Under the pieces are notes generated by a model that was not told the origin of the DNA, ran no database searches, and was given only the letters and a program-made list of their open reading frames with translations. Below are positions 27,690-33,895 of a stretch of 64,000 bases of DNA, one piece after another (the first letter of the stretch is position 1; every line of letters begins with the position of its first letter). Both the position numbers and the translations under genes were made by a program. The DNA is from Ancylomarina euxina (GTDB lineage Bacteria > Bacteroidota > Bacteroidia > Bacteroidales > Marinifilaceae). The stretch covers positions 62,001 to 126,000 of the forward strand of contig NZ_QQWG01000006.1 of assembly GCF_003863355.1 (NCBI RefSeq), read 5' to 3'.

Positions 27690-28817
27690 CTATTGCTTTT
27701 TAATTAGGGATGAAAACTCACTAATAAATGTTTCAGACTCTGTCATCGAAAGCGTTAAAGGCGGCAGTAACCTTAAGGTCTTTTTCCCTGATGCACCCGT
27801 AAAATAGCCTTTCTCGAAAAGCAAAGCCGACTTTATTTCAGCCATATTTTCCAAATCAACACCTATCATCAAACCTTGGGCTCTAAGGGCTTTTTCTCCC
27901 ACAAGTTTCTTAAGCTCATCTTCCAAATACTGCCCCACTTTTGCCGCATTATCAATCAGCTTTTCTTCTTTCATTACCTCTAAAACAGCGATTCCTGCAG
28001 CACAAGCCAAGTGATTGCCACCAAATGTGGTTCCTAAAAGTCCTGATTTCCCTTCAATTTTAGGGTGAATTAGCACACCAGCAAGGGGAAATCCATTCCC
28101 CATCCCCTTAGCAGTTGTAATGATATCGGCTTTGATATCTGCGTGCTGGTGTGCAAAAAACATCCCTGTTCTTCCATAACCCGATTGAATCTCGTCGAGA
28201 ATAAATAAGGCACTATATTTTTGACAAAGGCTTTCCGCCTCTTTTAAAAACTTAGTTTCGGGTATGACTACGCCATTAACCCCTTGTATACCTTCGATAA
28301 TGAAACCTGCTACATCGCCCTTTTCAAGTTCAGTTTTTAAGGCTTCGGTATCGTTCATCTCTATAAAAACCACATTGTGCTTGGCATTATAGTTTGAAGC
28401 TAGCTTGGCATCATCTGTAACTGCAAGTGCGCCGCCAGTTCTTCCATGGAAAGCACCCTTTATGGCAATAACCTTTGATTTGCCTGTATGAAAAGCGGCC
28501 AATTTTAAGGCATTTTCATTGGCTTCAGCTCCCGAATTACATAAAAATAAGTTGTAATCGGTATAACCCGAAAGCTCTCCCAACTTCTCAGCTAGTTGAT
28601 CCTGTAATTTATTCTCAACCACATTAGAGTAAAATCCCAAACATTTCATCTGATTTTCAAGACGAAATAAATAGTGTGGATGACTATGCCCAATGGAGAT
28701 GACACCGTGACCTCCATAAAAATCTTTATATTCTTTTCCCTCAACATCAGTAAGGATTATTCCTTCTCCTGAAACCAAGTTGATATCGTATTTTGTATAT
28801 GTGTTGAATAATTGCAT
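27690..28817 (-). CDS. argD: acetylornithine aminotransferase
   Basis: PLP enzyme that converts N-acylglutamate semialdehyde to N-acylornithine. 375 residues, class III aminotransferase. GHGVISIGHSHPHY is at the N-terminus. NSGAEANENALKLA binds the phosphate, FILDEIQSGYGRTG holds the PLP-ring Asp, and TTAKGMGNGFPLAG carries the Schiff-base lysine. It sits between argC and argB. Confidence 0.95.
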   Translation of the reverse strand: MQLFNTYTKYDINLVSGEGIILTDVEGKEYKDFYGGHGVISIGHSHPHYLFRLENQMKCLGFYSNVVENKLQDQLAEKLGELSGYTDYNLFLCNSGAEANENALKLAAFHTGKSKVIAIKGAFHGRTGGALAVTDDAKLASNYNAKHNVVFIEMNDTEALKTELEKGDVAGFIIEGIQGVNGVVIPETKFLKEAESLCQKYSALFILDEIQSGYGRTGMFFAHQHADIKADIITTAKGMGNGFPLAGVLIHPKIEGKSGLLGTTFGGNHLACAAGIAVLEVMKEEKLIDNAAKVGQYLEDELKKLVGEKALRAQGLMIGVDLENMAEIKSALLFEKGYFTGASGKKTLRLLPPLTLSMTESETFISEFSSLIKKQ

Positions 28818-28910
28818 TGCAAAAACTTATTTAGAAATTGAGACTGATGAATTAGAAGTTTGAATGGCGTAGAAACCTCCAATCACCAATCTCAATTCAG
28901 AATTCATAAA

Positions 28911-29876
28911 TTAAAAAGCCACTGGCTTCAACCTTAAACCTGCATCCTCAGCCAATCCAAACATGATATTCATATTCTGTACGGCCTGACCTGAAGCACC
29001 CTTCAATAAATTATCTATTATTGAAACGATCAAGAGTTTATCCCCGTGTTTCTCTAGGTGTAAAATGCATTTATTGGTATTCACAGCTTGCTTAACATCT
29101 GTGTTTTCATCACTAATGACTACAAATGGATGTTCCAAATAATAGTTCTGGTAATGAACCATGGCTTCTATAAGGCTCCACTCACAAGTGGTATAAACCG
29201 AGGCTAAAATCCCACGTGAAAAATTACCTCGTACAGGTATAAAATTCACCGCTTTATTAAAGCTATTCTGTAAGTTACAAAGACTCTCTTTAATTTCTGC
29301 TAAATGCTGATGATCAAAAGCTTTATATAGCGACACATTATTGTTCTTCCACGAAAAGTGAGATGTATCGGTTGCAGCTTGCCCAGCTCCTGTTGATCCG
29401 GTAATAGCCGTCACATGAACTTCGCCTTTCAGGGCTTGTTCCTTTGCCAGTGGCAAAAGAGCTAACTCAATAGCCGTTGCAAAACAACCCGGATTCGCAA
29501 TATACTTAGCGCCTGAAATAGCAGCCTTATTCATTTCAGGTAGGCCGTAAACAAAATCATGATGATCACTTTCTAACCTAAAATCCATACTCAAATCGAT
29601 GACCTTTAAATTCTCAGGCAAGTTGTTCTGTTCAAAAAAGCTTTTGCTTTGACCATGACCTGAGCAAAGAAAAACCACATCGACAGCCGCAAAATCAGCT
29701 TCTGAAAAATTCAAAGAACATTCACCAAGCAAATCTTTGTGTACTTTGGTAATAGCTTGTCCTTTATGGCTACTACTCTGAACAAAAACAATCTCTGCCT
29801 CTGGGTGCCAAAGTAAGAGTCTCAACAACTCGCCTGCGGTATATCCCGCTCCTCCTATGATTCCTATTTTTATCAT
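28911..29876 (-). CDS. argC: N-acetyl-gamma-glutamyl-phosphate reductase
   Basis: NADPH-dependent reduction of acylglutamyl phosphate. 321 residues. The Rossmann start is GIIGGAGYTAGELLRLLL. The catalytic cysteine lies in ANPGCFATAIEL, and VHVTAITGSTGAGQ and PVRGNFSRGI follow. The start overlaps the argG stop by 4 nt, implying translational coupling. Confidence 0.97.
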   Translation of the reverse strand: MIKIGIIGGAGYTAGELLRLLLWHPEAEIVFVQSSSHKGQAITKVHKDLLGECSLNFSEADFAAVDVVFLCSGHGQSKSFFEQNNLPENLKVIDLSMDFRLESDHHDFVYGLPEMNKAAISGAKYIANPGCFATAIELALLPLAKEQALKGEVHVTAITGSTGAGQAATDTSHFSWKNNNVSLYKAFDHQHLAEIKESLCNLQNSFNKAVNFIPVRGNFSRGILASVYTTCEWSLIEAMVHYQNYYLEHPFVVISDENTDVKQAVNTNKCILHLEKHGDKLLIVSIIDNLLKGASGQAVQNMNIMFGLAEDAGLRLKPVAF

Positions 29877-31075
29877 CCTTTTGCATTTACAGTGTGATAA
29901 ATCTTCATCGAGTTGGCAAGAATTGTGGTAAAACCTTTCACATCATCGGCAGTCCATCCCTCATTCTTCTCTCCATATTGTCCAAAAGCATCATTCATTA
30001 AATCGTTTGGAGAATTCACCCCAATCATTTGATAATACTTTGGATATAGCATCAGTTTCACTTCTCCCGAAACAGTTGCTTGTGTGTCTTCAAGGAAACA
30101 CTCTATATTTCTCATTAAGGGCTCCAGATATTGGGCTTCGTGCAGTAACATACCGTAGAAATCACCTAATTGATCCTTCCAGTGCATTTGCCATTTGCTT
30201 AAGCAGTGCTTCTCAAGCATTTCATGAGCTTTTAAAATTAAAACTGGCGCAGCAGCTTCGAATGCAACTCTTCCTTTGGTTCCCAAAATGGTGTCGCCAA
30301 TGTGCATATCTCTGCCAATTCCGTAGGCCGATCCTAATTTTTCTATGGTTTTAATCGCATCAATTGGATTCTCGAACTTTTGTCCGTTTACTGATACGAG
30401 TTCTCCTTTTTCAAAGCCGATACTTAATTCGCTTGCTACCGTTTGAGTCACCTGCGATGGATAAGCCTCTTCGGGTATGGTTTGATCCGATACTAAAGTT
30501 TCTTTTCCACCAATACTGGTTCCCCAGATACCTGCATTGATTGAATAGGCCATTTTCTCAAAGGTATCATCAATGCCATGGTCTTTCAGATATTGAATTT
30601 CTTCTTCACGGCTCAGCTCCAAATCTCTGGTTGGGGTAATGATTTGAGCATTGGGTGCCATAATCTTAAAAATCAGATCGAATCTGATTTGATCATTCCC
30701 CGCCCCTGTGCTTCCGTGGGCAATAAAATCAGCTCCAATTTCATTGGCATATTGGGCTATAGCCATAGCCTGAAAAGCTCTTTCTGAACTTACTGATAAG
30801 GGGTAGCAGTTGTTCTTTAGAACATTCCCCATAATCAGGTACTTGATACATTTCGCGTAATATTCTTCGGTAAGATCGATGCTGGTGTGTTGGATCACGC
30901 CCAGCTTTTGAGTTTTATTTTCTATTGCGCTTAGCTCTTCATCACTAAATCCGCCAGTATTTCCTAATACCGTATAAACCTTCATTCCCAAATCCTTCGA
31001 TAAGTGAAGGGCACAATATGTGGTATCTAATCCGCCACTGTAGGCTAAAACGACTTTTTTATCTTTTGTTATCAT
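29873..31075 (-). CDS. argG: argininosuccinate synthase
   Basis: ATP-dependent joining of citrulline and aspartate. 400 residues. The PP-loop AYSGGLDTTYCAL is at residues 10-22, followed by HGSTGAGNDQIRFD and SINAGIWGTSIGGKE. It is followed by argC with a 4-nt overlap and preceded by the acetyltransferase gene at 25 nt. Confidence 0.97.
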   Translation of the reverse strand: MITKDKKVVLAYSGGLDTTYCALHLSKDLGMKVYTVLGNTGGFSDEELSAIENKTQKLGVIQHTSIDLTEEYYAKCIKYLIMGNVLKNNCYPLSVSSERAFQAMAIAQYANEIGADFIAHGSTGAGNDQIRFDLIFKIMAPNAQIITPTRDLELSREEEIQYLKDHGIDDTFEKMAYSINAGIWGTSIGGKETLVSDQTIPEEAYPSQVTQTVASELSIGFEKGELVSVNGQKFENPIDAIKTIEKLGSAYGIGRDMHIGDTILGTKGRVAFEAAAPVLILKAHEMLEKHCLSKWQMHWKDQLGDFYGMLLHEAQYLEPLMRNIECFLEDTQATVSGEVKLMLYPKYYQMIGVNSPNDLMNDAFGQYGEKNEGWTADDVKGFTTILANSMKIYHTVNAKG

Positions 31076-31100
31076 GATCTATTTTTAACGATGATTGTTG

Positions 31101-31667
31101 CTAAATTTTTTGTTGAGGTTTTTTCGGATCACACAACATGCCTGTACACAAACACATATTGTGATTGGTTCTTTGCAAGATGTCATAATTGATACATGAT
31201 GCACAACCTTTCCAAAAGGTTGCATCTTTAGTAAGTTCCGAAAAAGTAACGGGCTTGTAACCCAGGTCTGAATTGATTTTCATGACCGCCAAGCTGGTGG
31301 TTAATCCGAAGATCTTAGCTTCGGGGAAACGCTTTCTCGATAATTCGAAAGCCTTCTCTTTAATTTGCTTGGCCAATCCAACATAACGGTAGTCGGGGTG
31401 GACTATTAATCCCGAGTTGGCTACATATAACTCATGTTCCCAGGTCTCTATATAGCAAAAACCAATCACCTTGTTCTCGGCAAAGGCAATGATCGCTTTT
31501 CCTTCCTGAAGTTTCTGAGCAATGTATAAAGGATTTCTTTTGGCAATCCCTGTTCCTCTTATTTTAGCAGCTGCTTCAATCATTTCGCATATCTCGGTCG
31601 CATACTCAATATGTATAATTCCCGATTCGATAACAGCTATTTCTTGTTTTATGTCTACAGTTTCCAT
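31101..31667 (-). CDS. GNAT acetyltransferase, probable N-acylglutamate synthase
   Basis: 188 residues. The GNAT core shows IAFAENKVIGFCYIETWEHELYVANSGLIVHPDYR and the acetyl-CoA-binding YVGLAKQIKEKAFELSR. As first enzyme gene of an arginine operon it is most likely the enzyme that acylates glutamate (ArgA role); this is inferred from context. The C-terminal tail has five cysteines in a short stretch (GCASC ... NMCLCTGMLCDP), which is unusual for a GNAT enzyme and could bind a metal. Confidence 0.85.
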   Translation of the reverse strand: METVDIKQEIAVIESGIIHIEYATEICEMIEAAAKIRGTGIAKRNPLYIAQKLQEGKAIIAFAENKVIGFCYIETWEHELYVANSGLIVHPDYRYVGLAKQIKEKAFELSRKRFPEAKIFGLTTSLAVMKINSDLGYKPVTFSELTKDATFWKGCASCINYDILQRTNHNMCLCTGMLCDPKKPQQKI

Positions 31668-31681
31668 TTTATTCTAAATCA

Positions 31682-31822
31682 CTAGGTTTCCCAAAATAGA
31701 GCCACGCCTGTCAGGCTCAACCATTTATTATTAATCTCAATTTCGAAGCTTTCTTTCAAGCCGTTTGTTACACTGTTATATCGGAGCCTTAGCCGATTTT
31801 TCCTGTTAATAAATGTTTTCAT
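31682..31822 (-). CDS. 46-residue arginine-rich small ORF before the acetyltransferase
   Basis: An ATG-to-TAG frame read by hand on the minus strand. It begins MKTFINRKNRLRLRYNSV: four arginine codons (AGG, CGG, AGG, CGA) lie within codons 7-14. It ends 14 nt before the acetyltransferase ATG. A weak hairpin GAGCC/GGCTC followed by TATTTT overlaps its 3' end (31693-31718). It could be a fourth leader peptide, a small coupled protein, or chance. It lies downstream of the third leader terminator. Confidence 0.4.
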   Translation of the reverse strand: MKTFINRKNRLRLRYNSVTNGLKESFEIEINNKWLSLTGVALFWET

Positions 31823-31908
31823 CTTATTTAAATTTATTTTAATTTACTAATCTAACTTCCTTCTCTATACAACTCTTATTCAAACCTATACCACCAATTA
31901 TTAGGCAC

Positions 31909-31939
31909 AAAAAAAGCCCACCGTGGTCGACGGTAAGCT
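31909..31939 (-). terminator. attenuator-type terminator 3 of the arginine leader
   Basis: On the minus strand AGCTTACCGT pairs with ACGGTGGGCT (10 bp, two G-U) around a 5-nt loop and is followed by T7. It starts 12 nt after the stop of leader peptide 3. The arm GCTTACCGT is shared with terminator 2. Confidence 0.85.
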
Positions 31940-31951
31940 TAGGTATCCTAT

Positions 31952-32044
31952 TTAAGTTAATAGCACATCAGACTCATCCGCCCCTTCTGGGTAGCAGTTC
32001 GAACGCAAATGGCGTCGGCTTACTGTGTAGATAGTTGTTGGCAT
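31952..32044 (-). CDS. arginine leader peptide 3 (30 aa)
   Basis: The minus-strand ORF starts MPTTIYTVSRRHLRSN. Three arginine codons (CGA, CGC, CGT) lie at codons 10-14. The TAA stop is 12 nt before terminator 3. Position and content match a ribosome-attenuation leader peptide, although its arginine run is less tight than in leaders 1 and 2. Confidence 0.65.
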   Translation of the reverse strand: MPTTIYTVSRRHLRSNCYPEGADESDVLLT

Positions 32045-32090
32045 ATGAGTGATTGTTATAATTTAAATTTGAATCTTAAAAAAAATTCTA

Positions 32091-32125
32091 AAAAAAAGGC
32101 TTACCGTATAAACGGTAAGCCTTTT
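32091..32125 (-). terminator. attenuator-type terminator 2 of the arginine leader
   Basis: A perfect 10-bp stem GGCTTACCGT/ACGGTAAGCC with a 4-nt loop, flanked by A4 and followed by T7 on the minus strand. It lies 18 nt after the stop of leader peptide 2. An alternative pairing of AAGCGGTGG (32169-32177, inside leader ORF 2) with TTACCGTTT (32110-32118) gives 9 bp including three G-U and would block this hairpin, a candidate antiterminator. Confidence 0.9.
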
Positions 32126-32139
32126 AAAATATATCATGG

Positions 32140-32226
32140 TCAATTCAGACAACACGACAATAAGACATCCACCGCTTTCTTTAAAAGTGCGCTTGGTCTT
32201 CGTCGGATGTTTAAAAATTGATTCAT
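32140..32226 (-). CDS. arginine leader peptide 2 (28 aa)
   Basis: The minus-strand ORF begins MNQFLNIRRRPSALLKK. Three consecutive arginine codons (CGA CGA AGA, 32197-32205) come at codons 8-10, and it ends with TGA 15-20 nt before terminator 2. A ribosome stalled on these codons would leave the candidate antiterminator strand (32169-32177) free. Confidence 0.8.
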   Translation of the reverse strand: MNQFLNIRRRPSALLKKAVDVLLSCCLN

Positions 32227-32276
32227 TGTTCCGTATTTTTTTCTTTTGATACTCGATAATTTTACTGAATGGGCAT

Positions 32277-32305
32277 AAAAAAAGCCTTCCGATATAAAGG
32301 AAAGC
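32277..32305 (-). terminator. attenuator-type terminator 1 of the arginine leader
   Basis: On the minus strand GCTTTCC pairs with GGAAGGC (7 bp, one G-U) with an 8-nt loop and is followed by T7. It lies 30 nt after the stop of leader peptide 1. AAGGGAG at 32330-32336, overlapping the leader stop, can pair with CTTTCCTTT of the left arm (7 bp, two G-U), a candidate antiterminator. Confidence 0.85.
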
Positions 32306-32334
32306 CTGGATAATAATCCACAAACAATGCTCCC

Positions 32335-32385
32335 TTATTGTTGAAATAAAGATCTGCGTCGTCGAATTATCATTTTTGTAGCCAT
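32335..32385 (-). CDS. arginine leader peptide 1 (16 aa)
   Basis: The minus-strand ORF encodes MATKMIIRRRRSLFQQ and then TAA. Four consecutive arginine codons (CGA CGA CGC AGA, 32353-32364) make up a quarter of the peptide. The ATG lies about 24 nt after the -7 box of the promoter. It is followed by terminator 1. This is the classic architecture of a ribosome-mediated attenuation leader for an arginine operon. It was read directly from the sequence. Confidence 0.88.
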   Translation of the reverse strand: MATKMIIRRRRSLFQQ

Positions 32386-32408
32386 GCTTTTTCTGTTTTT
32401 TGTTGAGA

Positions 32409-32441
32409 CAAATGTAGAAACAATTTTTCGATAAAACCAAA
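32409..32441 (-). promoter_or_regulatory. promoter of the arginine operon
   Basis: On the minus strand TTTG (32441-32438), 21 nt, then TACATTTG (32416-32409) is a full Bacteroidota consensus promoter. Predicted transcription start is near 32400, giving a very short 5' end before leader peptide 1. Confidence 0.8.
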
Positions 32442-32909
32442 TCAAGCCCAAAGGGAATATTGACGCAAAGGTTTACGGAAAAACTAAATTAGATTCTTAA
32501 TCACCTCTAAACACAACACTTGCAGTTCATGTTATTTTTTTGAAAAATCTAATATTTAATACTGCTTTTTTTCTATAAAGTCACATAATGAGTCCAAATT
32601 CTTATTTATAACCTTTGCGGAAAAGGTTTTTTACAAATAGAGCAATCATTATTTTTTTTCAAAAATCGATTTGGCTTTTTAAAAAAATTCCCAATTCAAG
32701 TTGGCTAGAATTCTCCCTCTTTAGATCTTTAATATGGACCTGATAAAATTCATCAACAAATGGTCGACTCATCGTTAATTCAGCATAAATCAACTGCTAA
32801 ATGAGAGTTTTTTTTCAAGTATTTTTCTATCAGGAATTCAATAAGATAGTAAGCCACATTCTGATACTTACAGTTTGTCCACAGTCACAAATTGCAGATA
32901 AAAATCCAT
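32442..32909. other. intergenic region without recognisable genes
   Basis: About 470 nt of AT-rich sequence with many T runs between the arginine promoter and the KTSC-gene terminator. I see no ORF or strong structure. An ArgR-type operator could be here but I could not identify one. Confidence 0.4.
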
Positions 32910-32946
32910 AAAAAAAAAAGAGCATCACTCCAATAAAGTGATGCTC
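32910..32946 (-). terminator. terminator after the J-domain/KTSC gene
   Basis: A perfect 10-bp stem GAGCATCACT/AGTGATGCTC with a 7-nt loop and a run of ten T on the minus strand. Confidence 0.93.
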
Positions 32947-32968
32947 TAAATATAATATCGTAAGCGAA

Positions 32969-33433
32969 TTAGGCTACTACTGCTTCCTCAGCAACTGTTG
33001 CTTTCTTCGATTTGCGGTATGTGTATGAGTTGTAGATGCTTCTCTTTGCAAAACGAGCTTGCTTATCAGAGTTAATCATCTTTTGGAAAACATTCTTATT
33101 CACACCAAAGTATTCGTAAGCTGAACCATCTAAAAAGGTCACCTCAAGCAATAAGCCTTTATGCTTTAAATCGGCAATACCAACTTGATTTGTAGTATAC
33201 TCATACTCCTCTAAGTTTGCAGCTTTAGTCTCAGGAGCAATACTCACTAAGAAATGATAAGCATCGATAATCTGACGGCTTTTTAATTCAGCCTCTTCGT
33301 ACAATTCATGTCCTTCAGGAAATTTATCGGTATGCCACTCTTTAACTAAATTTCTGTAAGTTGATTTTAGACTTCTAAGTGTCGTGTCCTGATCAACATT
33401 AAACAATTTCTTGTATTCATTAATACGCTTCAT
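32969..33433 (-). CDS. J-domain-like plus KTSC-domain protein
   Basis: 154 residues. The N-terminal half (about 1-65) resembles a DnaJ J-domain: EYKKLFNVDQDTTLRSLKST, then YRNLVKEWHTDKFPEGHE, with HTD in place of the HPD needed to stimulate Hsp70. The C-terminal half (about 85-145) fits the KTSC domain (LLLEVTFLDGSAYEYFGV ... FAKRSIYNSYTYRK). The tail is Ala/Val/Glu-rich. KTSC proteins have been linked to nucleic-acid or lysyl-tRNA-synthetase-like partners. The function of this combination is unknown to me. Confidence 0.75.
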   Translation of the reverse strand: MKRINEYKKLFNVDQDTTLRSLKSTYRNLVKEWHTDKFPEGHELYEEAELKSRQIIDAYHFLVSIAPETKAANLEEYEYTTNQVGIADLKHKGLLLEVTFLDGSAYEYFGVNKNVFQKMINSDKQARFAKRSIYNSYTYRKSKKATVAEEAVVA

Positions 33434-33588
33434 ATATGCTTCCTTTGTAAATTTCCTCTCAATAGATTCTTAGGTGTTTTTTAAGGCACACCCATGCCTT
33501 TTTTTTTCCAAAACAGCCGCAAAAATATACATTTAAAAGTTATGAATACGATGTATTGGTTCTTTTCTCCTTTTTAATTATTTTCAGC

Positions 33589-33674
33589 TATCCCGCTACC
33601 GCACGATTTCATCGTGTAAGATTTGATTAAAAAGATAAAGGAACGCGATATAATCGCGCACCAGCGGTGCTGGA
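33589..33674. repeat. compact palindromic element with three hairpins
   Basis: Three perfect small inverted repeats lie within 70 nt: CACGAT/ATCGTG (33602-33616), CGCGAT/ATCGCG (33644-33658) and GCACC/GGTGC (33658-33670). An outer imperfect repeat ATCCCGCTACCGC / GCGGTGCTGGAT encloses the region. It is GC-richer than its surroundings and non-coding. It resembles a REP-like intergenic element; other copies cannot be checked here. Confidence 0.55.
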
Positions 33675-33709
33675 TCAAACCCGAAACATTATTTATAGCA
33701 ATATAATCC

Positions 33710-33767
33710 CTAGTCATACCCTGACATGTGCCCCCGATTATTCCCTTAGGTTAGCATAGTCATTACA
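33710..33767. repeat. intergenic repeat, copy A (downstream of gltD)
   Basis: Contains CCTGACATGTGCCCCCGATTATTC, broken here as CCTGACATGTG / CCCCCGATTATTC, then CCTTAGGTT and TAGTCA. The same blocks occur upstream of gltD at 35411-35497. Confidence 0.6.
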
Positions 33768-33843
33768 AAATCTGAGATTGCCACATTCTCATACTTCGGA
33801 CTCGCAATGACAGGTGTGTTGGGATTGGGATTGCAATGACAAT

Positions 33844-33884
33844 AAAAAAACCCCCTTCTCCCTAATGGTTAAAAGGAAAAGGGG
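33844..33884 (-). terminator. terminator after gltD
   Basis: The minus-strand stem CCCCTTTTCC/GGGAGAAGGGG (about 10 bp, one G-U) is followed by T7, 12 nt after the gltD stop. Confidence 0.85.
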
Positions 33885-33895
33885 CTTAGTCTAAA

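Noticed and set aside
32009-32221. 70-codon plus-strand ORF across terminator 2
   Set aside because: It is antisense to leader ORFs 2 and 3 and spans a strong terminator; no family resemblance.
32063-32440. 125-codon minus-strand ORF through the arginine leader
   Set aside because: It runs through the promoter and two hairpins in a different frame from the Arg-rich leader ORFs. Its product is Lys/Ile/Phe-rich with no family look. The short leaders explain the region better.
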